Of a stretch of 64,000 nucleotides of DNA, positions 23,956 to 36,407 are shown piece by piece (positions within the stretch are counted from its first letter, which is position 1; every line of letters begins with the position of its first letter). A program made the position numbers and the translations under genes. Under the pieces are notes generated by a model, which was given only the letters and a program-made list of their open reading frames with translations, searched no databases and was not told the origin of the DNA. The DNA comes from Sphagnum compactum (taxonomy: Eukaryota > Bryophyta > Sphagnopsida > Sphagnales): NCBI GenBank assembly GCA_965153455.1, contig OZ234501.1, positions 4,898,001-4,962,000 of the forward strand. The letters run 5' to 3'.

Positions 23956-25044
23956 TAATAACAAGTTTTGCTCGTTGCAAATGAGAGAGTTTCCAATGAA
24001 AGGTTGTTTCATGATTTCAACTACCTTACTTAAACCTTTAAGTTTAAAGAGCTTACAATCATTTAAACTTACTACTTTCAAAGAACACTCGTACCCTTAT
24101 GTACTTTCTCCTTTCACACAGGCCAACACTTGCCTTATCAAATACCCAAGGAGTCCATTGTGGTCTATCAGATCTCTAAATAATCTTTTTTGTTTCAATT
24201 GTCATTCAACTTTAATTTAGATAACCCCTTTTGAGCTTTCAACACCCATTGTAAGGAAATCTTTGTTCTCAAGAATAAGAAATCACAAACGATAAGAAAC
24301 AACAAACCTCAAAAACATTTGACAAATCAAAGAATGTATGAAAAGGAGTATTCTTTGAAAATCAAGTCTAGAAGGTATGTGATTTTTCCAACATTGCTTG
24401 GGTTTTTCTCAAAAGTTATTGTACTTATTTTTTTGCAAATAAATGACCTAAAAATACCCTACAATTTAATTTTTTTTTCATTTTTAATACAATCTTTCAA
24501 TGTAATGGGTTTTGGTGTGCTCTCCAATTACTTCTTATGGTTTACTCTTCAAATAGTTCTACAATGCACTATAGTGAAATGAAGACAATATCAATATTGA
24601 TTAAATGTTTGCTTCTCATGTAGGGATAAACAATAAGTGTTGGACAATATTACACTAAGGGAACATTTCCATGTCACCAGGGAGCCAAATCCTTATGATC
24701 CATATTTATCACATCCAAATTTAATGTTAAATATTTATCCTTCCTCACTCATGAATAATAATTCTTGGACAATATATATTGGAAGAGCATTTACATGCCA
24801 CATCTAGACTACCATACCTATAATTGATGTTTGGCATAAAATAATTCACAAAAAAAGTCCAGCCAATGAATAAATAGATAATTAAATATATTGATATTTG
24901 TCAAAATTGTTGAAAATTGAAAACCCATTGTGTTACTATTACAAATTCACAACACAAGATGTATTTTGCCTACTTATTCCTCAACTGTTAAAAATCCTGA
25001 AAAAATAAATTTGAAACTGCCAAACCTTGTTTTCTAAAATAAAG
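23956..25044. other. AT-rich spacer
   Basis: No gene recognised; the 24319-24582 frame lacks motifs and is dominated by AT-rich codons. Confidence 0.45.
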
Positions 25045-25370
25045 AAACAAGAGGTGTGTCACATTGTGGCCTTGCCATTTACATTAAAACGTATCTTAAG
25101 GCAAAACGAAGAAGAATTATGGAAACTCAAATATTTCACCATAGCAAAAAATATACCTAATCTTCCAAAAATCCTCTAAAAGCAACCAAAATCCTTGAAG
25201 ATATTATAACTCTATAACTAATCTCAAGTTTCAACACAAGCCAAAACATCATCTTTCAAAAATTCTCATGTAAAATTAAGATCTATTACCTAGGGGCCAA
25301 AATCCCTTAAGCTACTATACTCTGTAATGAATCTAAACACCATATCCTTGCCTTGGTAGGCAAGGCCAAT
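25045..25370. repeat. Dispersed 0.32-kb repeat, copy 1 (left of RPL13)
   Basis: Closely matches 30919-31235 in the same orientation (roughly nine bases in ten, by eye). The ends are TGGCCTTGCC near the start and GGCAAGGCCA at the end, a 10-bp inverted pair, suggesting a small non-autonomous DNA transposon. Similarity extends slightly upstream through GTGTGTCACA, so the true border is uncertain. Confidence 0.75.
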
Positions 25371-25474
25371 AAATAAATGTGCAGCAAAGAAGTGCCAAAC
25401 ATCAAACAGTGTCTCCCCCTACCGGACTTGTTTCATAGTAGGTTATGTAAGAGTTGCAGAGAAGGAGGCTAGAG

Positions 25475-25479
<5 letters not shown>

Positions 25480-25518
<39 letters not shown>

Positions 25519-25950
25519 TGTGTGTACAGCAGGAAGAATAAACCCTAGTTCCAGAGTTTCAGCGCATGCTTGAGAAGATGGCTGAAGACTGATGCATCCA
25601 CTTGAAGGGAGCATTCAGCATGCTAATTGATGTGGTTTTTGAGAGAGAGAGAGAGAGTGTGTGTGTGTGTGTGTGTACAGCAGGAAGAATAAACCCTAGT
25701 TCCAGAGTTTCGGCGCATGCTTGAGAAGATGGCTGAAGACTGATGCATCCATTTGAAGGGAGCATTCAGCATGCTAATTGATGTGGTTTTTGAGACAGAG
25801 AGAGATAGAGAGAGTGTGTGTGTGTGTGTGTGTACAGCAGGAAGAATAAACCCTAGTTCCAGAGTTTCAGCGCATGCTTGAGAAGATGGCTGAAGACTGA
25901 TGCATCCATTTGAAGGGAGCATTCAGCATGCTAATTGATGTGGTTTTTGA
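25480..25950. repeat. Three-copy tandem repeat, 151/157 bp, with internal GA and GT microsatellites
   Basis: The core TACAGCAGGAAGAATAAACC starts at 25525, 25676 and 25833. Each unit continues through GCATGCTTGAGAAGATGGC and GAAGGGAGCATTCAGC to TGATGTGGTTTTTGA, then (GA)n(GT)n leads into the next unit. Units differ mainly in microsatellite length and a few point changes, so the expansion is fairly recent. Minus-strand frames through it merely repeat one peptide (starting MLPSNGCISLQPSSQACAET) and end in His-Thr from the GT tract. Confidence 0.85.
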
Positions 25951-26780
25951 AGGCAATTGCATGAAAGGTCCTTCCATTTTGCCATGAGGAAAGCCACCCA
26001 ATTGGTCTCCCCAACCTTACTTCCCTCATGAACATTCAGAGAATATCTGCAGCAAGCTGTTCCAACTACAGTCTTTGACTAAGGAACAAATTACACTCGG
26101 CTCTCCTCTCCTCAAAAAACTTTCTCTCCTTACTTAAGCCAGATGAAAAGAATGAGCAATCCATTGTACTAATCCATGATCAGTCTATTTTAGAAAATAA
26201 AGATATGAAGAGTGACAATGATAATTCTTCACAGACCTTAGCAAACTCTCCAGGAGCAAAAGCTTTGTTTGATCACCACTGTCAAGGCAGCAGCTCCTGT
26301 TCCAGCTTCTTTGTAAGCTTCCTGAAGTTTCCCTTGCTTCTTTTCAGAGGAGAATAATATGCCTGGCTGCACCTTGTTTCATCCATAACACCCCACTTCA
26401 CTCCGAGGAAAGAGCGAGGAGAGGGAGAGAATGGGAGTTTTTCATTATACCCTAAAACTCAGATTTCTGATCAAATGGATTTTCTGATGCTCTCTTCGTT
26501 TGCTCCTCAACCTCTTCTGCAGTTATGAAAAACCACAACACGCACAAAAATCAGGTATAATTCTAGTCCCTCCTATCTTCTCCCACATCAACCAAACACA
26601 CCCAAAAATTTAGACAATCAGGTATCTAATTCTTCTCGCCACTTGTGCCACAACCAAAAACAAACGCACATTCGGGCGCAATTCAAAAACTCCCATTTCT
26701 CCCACAGAAACCATCAGACAAGTTCCAATTCTTCTCTTTCCTCGATAACCTTCAAGCTCCGCAAAAGAGCTCGCGCTTGC
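25951..26780. other. Moderate-GC spacer without a recognised gene
   Basis: Less AT-rich than most spacers here. A minus-strand piece near 26290-26360 reads KQGKLQEAYKEAGTGAAAL, which looks protein-like but is short and unrecognised. Confidence 0.35.
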
Positions 26781-26972
26781 TCACACACAAAAACATTCTC
26801 AGGAGAGATTTTGCCCTAGATTTCGCCCTAGATTTCGCCCTAAGCTTCTCAGGGTCAATTGCTCCTTCAAATGCAAACCTACACATAAAAACATTCTCAG
26901 GAGAGATTTCGCCCTGAGCTTCTTAGGGTCAATTGCTCCTTCAAATGCAAACCCACACATAAAAACATTCGG
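26781..26972. repeat. 98/74-bp direct repeat with nested 12-bp repeat
   Basis: AAAAACATTCTCAGGAGAG begins at 26789 and 26887, and AAAAACATTC again at 26961. The first unit carries three tandem copies of the 12-mer ATTTCGCCCTAG (first one ATTTTGCCCTAG); the second has one, which explains the 24-bp length difference. Both contain AGGGTCAATTGCTCCTTCAA. Confidence 0.85.
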
Positions 26973-27298
26973 AGGTCTACTGGCGATTACCTAGTCTAGA
27001 AACTTCCTAATAAATGTGGCGGAATTTTAAAACATTTTTCTATATTTTTGGCTATCTACTTGAACCATGTATTGAAATCTGGTGATTTTTCTTGAAATTG
27101 GGTCGAATTATGGCTATTGAGAATCTTAAAAAGCAATTGATTTTTTCTGTTTAAAATTTTTATATTTCTTTTTGGCTGTAACTAGTTAAGCTGATTTAGT
27201 GCTTGTCCCTTGCTTCATCCTTCGGGGGCGCGCCACCAAATATTCTAGATTATGTACCTTGAATGCTATCTACATGGATGACTCACATCCAAGACGTC
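26973..27298. other. Spacer upstream of RPL13
   Basis: No gene seen. CTACATGGATGACTCACATCC (27270-27290) has a relative, CTACATGGATGATGAATTCA, at 27384-27403, flanking the 31-bp repeat. Confidence 0.4.
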
Positions 27299-27392
27299 AT
27301 ATTATAAACTCAGATAGGTTCCTACATGGATATTATAAACTTGGACAGGTTCTTCTGTTGGATATTATAGACTTGGATAGGTTCCTACATGG
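27299..27392. repeat. 31/32-bp imperfect tandem repeat, three copies
   Basis: Units at 27299-27329, 27330-27361 and 27362-27392 share ATATTATA(A/G)ACT and GGTTC; units 1 and 3 are the most alike. The array lies 60 bp upstream of the RPL13 telo-box, in what is probably distal promoter. Confidence 0.8.
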
Positions 27393-27452
27393 ATGATGAA
27401 TTCACATCCAGGAGGAACTGACATCCCGGCACGGCGCACATTCGTTATTGTG

Positions 27453-27475
27453 CCTAACCCTAACCCTAACCCTAA
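27453..27475 (+). promoter_or_regulatory. Telo-box upstream of RPL13
   Basis: CCTAACCCTAACCC-type repeat, about three and a half units, ending 175 bp before the RPL13 ATG. Short telomere-like motifs (telo-box, AAACCCTAA) are a known feature of plant ribosomal-protein promoters. These units read CCCTAA rather than CCCTAAA, a small departure from the plant form. Confidence 0.65.
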
Positions 27476-27650
27476 TCCCGACCGGGGGTTTTGGACCGTC
27501 GGATTCTGATCGTTTGTAGCCGTCGGTGGCTGCAATTCTTGCGGACAAAGACGAAGGGAGTTGTAAACCCATCCCTCTCTTTCGCGCTTGCGGCCGCTTC
27601 TTCTTCTTCTGTTACAATATCGAGTCGGAAGCAGCAGCTGTTGTTGCAGG

Positions 27651-28895
27651 ATGGTGAAGCACAACAATGTTGTGCCGAACGGCCACTTCAAGAAGGACTG
27701 GCAGTCGTATGTGAAGACATGGTTTAACCAGCCGGCCAGGAAGAAACGCAGACGCACAGGTATGTATGTATGGTTTTTTCGGTGTTCATCTGGCATGTAT
27801 TTTTTCGCTCGAAACAAACCGATGTTTTCTGGGGTTCGGATCTAGTTTGTGGGAGTGTGTTTGATTTCTTATTTGGCAGTAGCAGCTGCACTTCCTTCAG
27901 CCGGAGGGTTTCGTATGTTTGTTCTTGAAGAGTTTTACTTTAGGGTTTGTTGCATGCCGGTTGTTTTGCATAGAAGGTCTAGGATCCATGACCTTCTCAT
28001 CTACAACTCCCCTAAGTTATCTTGAAGCCCTGCTGCATTTGGACTTGGTTGATGTAAGTCTACTACGCAAATAGGCATGCGTCCTCATGAAATTCCTTTC
28101 TGATCTCTTGTTGTACTGTTTGCAGTGCGTCAGAAGAAGGCTGTTGCAGTCTTCCCTCGGCCTACAGCTGGTCCATTGCGCCCGGTGGTGCACTCGCAGA
28201 CGTTGAAGTATAACTCCAAGATTCGAGCTGGACGAGGCTTTACCCTTGAGGAGCTTAAGGTTTTGTTTTCTCTTTGGCACAAGTCTTGTAGGGTTTTGTT
28301 CTTTGTTGTGACTTCTGTTACAATGCTTGGTTGGTGTAGTCCTTGTCCTGGATTTGAGTCTAGGAGTTTCTGTCGGGTCTGCAAGAGCGTGCCCCATGTT
28401 TCTGTTTCACTTGAATCGTAGGCTAGAGAAATATGATTCTGTCCAGATTTGGGACTCCTGAGATCGGTTGTATGTTTTGCTGACGTTCTCTCTAAGATCA
28501 TTTTACTTCTGCAGGCTGCTGGGATCTCAAAGAAGCTGGCGCCCACCATTGGAATCGCAGTGGATCATCGCAGGAAGAATCGGTGCCTTGAAAGCCTACA
28601 GGTAAATGTTGCCCGCCTGAATACTTACCGTGCAAAATTGGTGGTTTTCCCAAGGCGGTCTAGGAAGTCGAAGGTGGGAGATTCAAGCCCAGAAGACTTG
28701 GCTAGCGTTACCCAGGTTCTTGGATCTGTTCTGCCCATTGTGAAACCCAGGCCAACTGCAGAATTGATTTCAATTACTGATGAGCTGAAAGCTGTAAAGG
28801 GCTACCAGAAGCTCCGTCTGGAAAGGATGAATGCCCGTTTGGTGGGTGTGCGCAAAAAGAAAGCAGAAACTGCTGAGAAGGAGGAGAAGAAGTGA
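27651..28895 (+). CDS. RPL13: 60S ribosomal protein L13 (eL13)
   Basis: Three exons: 27651-27759, 28126-28259 and 28515-28895. Both introns are GT..AG, phases fit, and the product is 207 aa (Arabidopsis RPL13 is 206). The N-terminus reads [20 protein letters not shown], followed by [11 protein letters not shown], then [20 protein letters not shown], the L13e family signature. [20 protein letters not shown] continues the conserved rRNA-binding core, and the end is the usual basic/acidic tail AEKEEKK. The protein is a structural component of the cytosolic large ribosomal subunit. The ATG is chosen by homology at the N-terminus and the absence of an earlier in-frame Met in the exon. Codon use is GC-richer than the surroundings, as expected for a highly expressed gene. 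No defects seen. Confidence 0.96.
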
Positions 28896-30918
28896 GGGAC
28901 CTTTTTTTGTGTGTTTTTATTGACAAGCAATGATGAACTACCATGTTATTTTGCACTGGAATGCAAATATCTTTTCATGAATAGATGGATTATAGGTTTG
29001 TTGAAACACCATGTGTGAAAATTGAGAGGATCTTATCATCAAGAGTGTATTTTCCTGCATAATGCAATCTGTCATCACATCTTAACTGGTTAAGAGCATT
29101 TCAAGATATTTTGAAGCATGATTGGCTCATGAAGCTGGTTCTGAGCAGGGACTAATCTTAATTTTTTAAAAGTATGACCACATTGTTGGGTGGTATTCAG
29201 TGTTATGGATGGTAAAGCCGGGGGTATGAGCAGGTTTGTTTAGTGTAGCAGTTGTGCTCAGTACAGACTTGCTGTATCCTAGTGACAATAAATGGGAAAG
29301 GATCTGCAGGTTTTGAACTTGGAACTGGCAAGTCATCATTTGAAGAAACGAACAAAGTTTTGGAAATTCTCCTAGAATTTTTCTATGAACACCAAGAAAA
29401 AGACCTGCAAAACTATTAAATCAAGCATTATTTGTCAGTTTTGGTTTCCTAAGTTCCCAAATTTGAATTCACCAACATTTAGTTTGAAGTTTCACTTTTA
29501 TTTTGTTAAAGCCATCAGCTATATTGACCAGCACAATCACCTAAGCAGTAGCAGAAATTTCTTAAGCCTTCTTGTGTATTGTGTGACCTATTGAGTGGTG
29601 GTGCTCCAATCAGATTGCGAAATAAAATTAGAGCTTCTTTGATTGAAAATGCTTGTGATGAAATAGATGTTGTGGTTCAACCTCTTTGAGTGAAAATGGT
29701 TGCGATAAAATAGACTTAAGCCCACAAAAACATATGATACTTTGAATGTGTATATAGTATATGCTGTTGGAAGTGTGTAAGGGGAGGAGTCCAAAATTGT
29801 AACGCAAGGAGTAGCATTGTAAGTTCTGAAGTTGATATCTATATAATGTTTAGAACTGTGTGGAATGATGATGTGTTTAGCAACAACCCTAACTCATACT
29901 TAGGTGTGGCCTTCTAGTAAAATCCCTCCTTTTTGGAGATGAACAAAGTCTGGAATATCAAGCTCTTAGTTAATCGCCTCCTCAGATTTGCAAGCTCACA
30001 AACTACCCATGCTTAGGACAACATGATTTATTCTGTAACAATTGGTCTATGAGCATCCCTAGTGATGCTCAGTATGTGACCTTGCAAAAACGATTTCTCA
30101 CATCCAAGTTGAGTTATTCTCTTTTTCCCAACCTCACTTATAAAACTAAAACTGGGACTGCAAAGAGGTGGGAGACTGCCAATAGCAACACACCTGAACC
30201 AATCAAACGATTTAGCCAATCAACATCAGGATCAACAGCAGGTGTTACTTTACTGTGTCCTTTCCCAGCGGCAGCATCATGTGCAAAAATGATAGGCCAA
30301 AACCATTTTGTTGAGCAAAACCAGCATGTTTTGACTTTTTGTCATCCAATTTTCTTTTGCAGGGGCACATACTGAGCGCCAAGGGAGCTTCTCTAAGTTG
30401 ATATTTTTGGTGACATGTTGCATAGGGTACACCCTTTATGATTACAATTTTGCTACTTTCAATCCTTTTCAAGGATGTGATGGGCCTAACAACCATCAAC
30501 TCCATGGAAATACAAAATTTGGAAATGGTTCCCTACAAACTTTTGCATCTATGGGTGTTGCCTAGAGTTGGATTTCTAATGTTGTCTTTCCTCATAGTCA
30601 TAATAGTATTAGAAATTACAATGTGGGGTATAAAAAGGTTCAAATTTCAAAACAGTACACATGACTACAAAAGTAGCACTTGGGACTGATTGCCCACACT
30701 TCTAGATTAGCAGTTAAAGAGTGGCAAATCATAATAATAATAAATTAAATTTTCCAATAGTGTGAGACTTGATTTCTTAATTGATGGGTAGATGCATTTC
30801 TATGCAGAGTGAGTTGTATTTGTTGAGGAGATTATGGACCAAACTTTGGACAGGTAGCAATTCAAAGCTCAGCTTGGAGAAGGAAAATAGTTGAATTTTC
30901 CAGCAGTACTCAAAGAAT
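28896..30918. other. RPL13 3' UTR and spacer
   Basis: The first 150-300 bases should be the 3' UTR. A two-copy direct repeat lies at about 29635-29715 (TGAAAATG(C/G)TTG(T/C)GAT(G/A)AAATAGA). A protein-like minus-strand piece at about 30138-30300 is discussed among rejected items. Confidence 0.45.
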
Positions 30919-31235
30919 AACAAGCCGTGTGTCACACTGTGGCCTTGCCATTTACATTTAAAAGTATGTCAAGGCAAAAGAAGAATTATGGAAACTCAAA
31001 TATTTCACCATGCAAAACTATAATCTTCAAAAAATTCCTCTAAAAGAAACCAAAATCCTTGAAGATATTATAACTCTATAACTAATCTCAAATTTCAACA
31101 CAAGCCAAAATATCATCTTTCAAAATCCTCGTATAAAAATAGACCTATTACCTAGGGGCAAAAATCCCTTAAGCTACTAAACTCTATAATGAATCTAAAC
31201 ACAATATCCTTGCCTTGGTAGGCAAGGCCAATAAA
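30919..31235. repeat. Dispersed 0.32-kb repeat, copy 2 (right of RPL13)
   Basis: Direct-orientation counterpart of 25045-25370, with the same TGGCCTTGCC ... GGCAAGGCCA ends and several small indels. The two copies bracket RPL13 at a distance of about 5.9 kb. Confidence 0.75.
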
Positions 31236-34200
31236 ATACTATGCTCTAAAAATACTACTAGGTTGATGACTAAAGGATGTCTTTTCACCATAATATCAAT
31301 ACTTGTTGATACTTGATACCCAGTCAAAATGGACTGATATTAATTATCGGATTGAAAATCAGCTCCTGATGAGCTTTAGAAATGCATCTATAGAACTTGA
31401 AACATAGAGTACATAACAAAGAGATAAACCCCAAAACTAAACCTGACAGTTTCGCCTAATACCCACACAAAACCAAAACCCAACCTTTAATTTTTGGAAC
31501 CAGTGTCAAATACCAGAAGCCAAATCAAACCCCAGTTGGTTTTGAGAGTCAGCCTATAACTGGACCCAGGTTGACAATTCCTAACTTAACTAGAATTATG
31601 TAAACTAGAATTATCCATACTAAACCCAGACTGAATGGGAACTAAGAACAAACCACATAGGTAGGGTGTTCTTAGGAAGGATTATTAAGGCCAAAAATAG
31701 TAGTGACAGCCAGTTTTAGGAATAGAATTTCCATGCAACCAATGAGAAGTCGCATCATATTCCGGACTTTTAAAACAAAATCTAAAAATTTAAATCCCCA
31801 TATTCCAAATGAAGTGTCCAGTAGCTAGCCAAAAACATAGAGGGATGCTTAGATTTGTTTACCTTTCTATTTTGTTTATAGTCAGATTTGGTTAAATCCT
31901 ATTATGGATGGTCGCCAAATTGGCTACATCATAGAAAACAAAACACAGGTTCCACCATAGCCTCTCTCCCTTTACAGGCAGAGCTAATAGAGAGCCAAAG
32001 GGTTGCCAAAAGATAAAACACCAAGCAGCTGCAAGCACAACCATGCTTCACAAAGTTTTTACATCTCACACAGTTGCATCTGCAACCACTATGTTCTTGC
32101 ACATGATATTTTCCTTAGCCTATGAATGTGGTTTCACTGGGAGGAAAGAAGGTGAGTGTTGGTGAAGCTAAACACCCCCTACAAGCTTTGCGGGTGTCAG
32201 TGCATGGCTCTGTGCACTGCTCAGTTCACAGACTCCATTGTCAAACACTTGTTGCTCTGTCAAGTGCAAGACAAACATTTGTGTTGTGCATGTATTATCA
32301 CTCCTCACCAGCTTGGAACCTACAATCTCTCAGGCGAGAAGCTACGTTACTACATTACTACTACTTGTTTACTTCGTTCACAAGCAATAGTGTTTTTTTT
32401 TCAAATGCTATATTTTGCAATTCACATTAGTGCAGCCCTGTGGGTGTTGCACAGGTCGCAGCACTGGACACCCACAAAGTTCTAGGCGGGGTTTAAACGT
32501 CCTGCAATGGAGGTGGAGTTGGGCTGATATCCTTCACTTGTATCTTAGAGCATTGATTATGCTCTTCAAGGAAGTTGACAATTCTACAACTAACTCGGCC
32601 CCTCCAGAATCCCACCTCGTGGGTTGTCTTGCATTGTTAGCTTGGCATTCATTTAGTGGTGGATGGAATCTCCAACCTCTCAAGTACTCTCATTATGCAA
32701 AGCCTTCAAAACTCAAGGATCCTTCATGGCCATACTATGCATGCAAACATTCCTAGCTAATAACTTAGTACATTTTGTCCTTTGGCTATGCCGACACACG
32801 AGATGCATGATGTTCATGGCAGCCATGCAAACCTAACTAACAACTAGGTTAGCCCATTGAAGGTAATTCCAACATAACAAGGATAATCAAGTGCTTGCAA
32901 TGAAAGCTTTTTCCAAGCTAAGTTAACAATTTACCCTCCAACTCTTTCTTTCACATGGATGAACCCATTGTGGAACCCATTAAATATTTAAACTAATTTG
33001 AGAAACATAATGTATGCTTTAAGGATAAAATATGTTAAACCCCAATGAATGAGCTTTTGTAGAAGGGAAGAAGTTGAGAATACACATTGGGCTCTTATCG
33101 AATCATTGCATTTGAATCACATCATAAACATTGAATCCATTGCATCTTCTAAAATGAGAATGGGGGAGAAGAGGCAAGGGGTGGTTGAATACAAAGTATG
33201 AACATGTTTTACAATGATTTCAAAATCATTCTTATAAATTAAAAATCTTAATTTTTACCATGTTTCCATGATATTAGAAATATCCGTTAAGGAAACACAA
33301 CATCAATATCCAAAGTTTGGTAATGAAGGGGGGTGAATTATTTTTAAAAAAAATAAAACATACATTGTCATTAAACAAGGCGTGAAATTCAAATTACCAC
33401 CAAATTCAATGGTAATCTAAATTTTACTCCCTTTTATTTTTCCTATGTGCCTTCATTGTTGTTTCATGTACTACTATTATAATTATTTTCAAATTATGTG
33501 CATTGGATGTATTGATGTTGTGTTTTCAACATTTTGTTTTTAGATTCAATAATGTCTATATGTATATAATACATATGTTCATTGTTTGCTATGTGTATAG
33601 TGATGTATAGTGAAATTATCGACATAATTAACCTTATTATGTTTTTAACCTATAATTCCAATATAATAGATTGGTTGTGCAAAGTTTTTGGAACTTCAAA
33701 GCTTTGAAGCCCTTGGGAATGAAGTGCACAATGATGTTCATATTCATAATAAAAGTCTTGAAAATTGTGACTTTAAAAAAATTAAATCATCATTTCAAAA
33801 TTGTGAAAAAGTCAATAAATTAACAAACTTTCCACCAGTCTTGCTTTAGAAATTTACTGTAAAACTAAATTTTAAATAATGCTAGAAAAATGTCTATGGA
33901 GAAATATAAATGTCAAATCAAAACTAATATAAAGAATAAACACTTGAAATGTATTCTACTGATCTAAAATATATTGTTTGAACTTTGTGTTCAAAGTACC
34001 AAGTATTGTTGAATTTGGAAATGATGAGAATTATTTCCCAATAATGTAATATTCTCAAGTATGCTTTCAAGGTGGAAGAAATATAGGTTGGAAGATATCC
34101 CAAAAAAATTAACCCAATTAGTTTAATTATTCGAAGATGTAAAATGAAAGGCCAATATTATACCTTTCTACACTTGAAAAAAAAAAAAACATTGAATGTT

Positions 34201-34454
34201 TTTCAATCAAATAGTTGAAGTCACCAACCAACCTAAGATACATGAAATCATTTTGAAAGGATTTATACTATAGTTGTTGAGATTTCTATTTTTTTTATAA
34301 AAATTATTAATAAAAATATTGATTATTATAGCTAGTAATAACTATAGTAAGTGAGATGATGATGATGATAAAATATTATTACTTATTGATTTTTTTTATT
34401 TATAATAATTGATATAATTAGTAAATAAACTAGGTTAATATAATATGGGTACTA
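31236..34454. other. Long spacer
   Basis: 31.9-32.8 kb is more balanced in composition and has three overlapping plus-strand frames (32122-32430, 32156-32485, 32415-32756) with no recognisable domains. From 32.9 kb it becomes AT-rich. No RNA gene seen. Confidence 0.4.
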
Positions 34455-34632
34455 AGGATCACTTTAAACAAAGGTCTAGGGACTAAAAGCCCAAGGACCA
34501 ATTTGAAGCAAATTGAACCTTGAATTGGACCCTTCTTCACGTTTAAAAAAACTTTTTTCCTAAGGATACAATGAGTGTGTTTAAAGGCTTGGGGTCCAAT
34601 TCGAAGGTCCAATATAAAAAATGTGTGGTTGA
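34455..34632. repeat. Copy of the GGTCTAGGGAC dispersed repeat
   Basis: Direct relative of 23252-23400. Shares GGTCTAGGGAC, GGACCAATTTGAA and GGACCCTTCTTCA, and ends in AAAGGCTTGGGGTCCAAT. Immediately precedes the CACTA-like element. Confidence 0.7.
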
Positions 34633-36407
34633 TATGTTAACTAACCAATAGAAATTGTAACCATTTTATTTGCGACTACATGCGACTGTTAGTTATTTAT
34701 GATTAAGAAATTGGCCAAAATGTAACCATTATATTTGCGACTACATGCGAACTTTAGTTATCTGTGATTACATTTGGACTTTTTTGCAACTATTTCTTAT
34801 CTTGATCATATTTGTGACTACACTGCAATTAGTCTGCAACTATTTTGGTGTTCATCCTTCCATGTGAACAACATTTAGTTTAGTTTTCATCGAAGAAGAA
34901 TAATTTGTGTCCCATTAGTTGCAAATGTGACCAATTTAGTTACAACCTTATGAATATACAACAGTGTATTTTGTGAATTCTAAAGAATATAACTGGGTGT
35001 ATTAGGATTTATAACTGTATATGAACAAGCATACTACATGTGTATTCAAGTATTATTATTAGCATAAATGGTCTTAATATTATGGTTACACTAATTAGTG
35101 TATATTTTGAGTATATTAAAATTTCATGTAAGATATTTGTTAAATAAAATGTGCCCATATTACAAGTTTATCCAAACCATCTTATTATGTTTCTTGAAAT
35201 TATTATTATTTATATTATTATTTATATTAATATTGATTACATGTAATTAAAAAATAAATTTAATATTATCTTTTACTAAAATTTTAAAATAATAATATTT
35301 TATTACAAAATGATCATAATAATGATGATATTAAAATGATAGAAAAAATATATATAATTACTGAAATAATTAATAAAAACCTAATATAGTATCATATTAT
35401 TATTAATTTTTTTCAAATGACTAATGTACTTATTAAGAATTAATTTTTTATTTATCAAATAATCAAAACTTAATTATAATAAATCATAATAGCTCTAACA
35501 AGTGATGCAATAATATATAATAATAATTTAAATATAGCTAACCTAGACTAGCTATACTATAATAATTACCATGAAACATTAAGATATAGTTTTAGGTTTT
35601 TATATTTCAAAATTATAATTAATATTAATTAATTATTAATAAGTCAATGGTTATAATCAATTATTGATATATAATTTTAATTTTAAGTTTTATTATTTTA
35701 TAATAATTACTGTAGTAGTTATAACGGATATATAATAAATTATTATATAAATGCAGAAATTATTTTCAAAGGAAAAATATACATATCTAAAATATAAAAA
35801 TATTTTTTGTAATAGTTTATAAATAGTTATAATGCTTGGAGTAATAATATAAATAAAATAGTTAAACCTTGGCTACTAACTAGCTATGATATGATTGAAT
35901 TAATGTTATTGTTATTATTAAATATTTACATTGATACTTATTATTAACTATACAAATGAAAATATGATGGGAATAATTATAATAAAATAGTTAATCTAGG
36001 CTAGGTTTTAATTATATTATTAGATTAAAAAAACTAGTACTCAACATTTATAATTAATAGTTAATAATTATTCATTACTGAATATTTCTGTTATTACATT
36101 AATTTTTTTGTTTTAATAATTAGCTAATTATTTCAATATTAGCCAATTACTAGTTAATTAAATTGGTTGATAGATCATTATAGTTAATATATAATTAAAG
36201 ATATATATTATTATTGTTTATTTAGTTAATAAATTAAGTAACATTTAATAATAACTACTAATATAATTAATTCAATAATCATAAGATATTGATGATTATT
36301 ACTATAAATAATTAGTTAGTTGGATAGTTCATAAAATTAATTAGTTAGTTTTTTGTTTAGTTGTTAATTAATTAATTAGCTAGTTAGTTGTCACTTACTT
36401 ACTTAAT

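Noticed and set aside
25580-25625. GAAGGGAGC in the 151-bp repeat resembles the core of miR159/miR319
   Set aside because: Only about ten bases of TGAAGGGAGC match and no convincing long foldback pairs with that stretch within the unit.
25402-25922. Minus-strand reading frames MLPSNGCISLQ... repeated three times
   Set aside because: They are one translated tandem repeat ending in microsatellite His-Thr/Leu-Ser; no domain and no splice context.
26290-26360. Minus-strand KQGKLQEAYKEAGTGAAAL stretch
   Set aside because: Short and isolated; no extension in either direction.
30138-30326. Minus-strand text resembling AVDPDVDWLNRLIGSGVLLL, hydrophobic
   Set aside because: Only about 55 codons, with no start, splice sites or recognised family; could be an old gene fragment, but support is too thin.
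32122-32756. Three overlapping plus frames of 102-113 aa
   Set aside because: No domain or homology recognised; overlapping frames in balanced-composition DNA are expected by chance.
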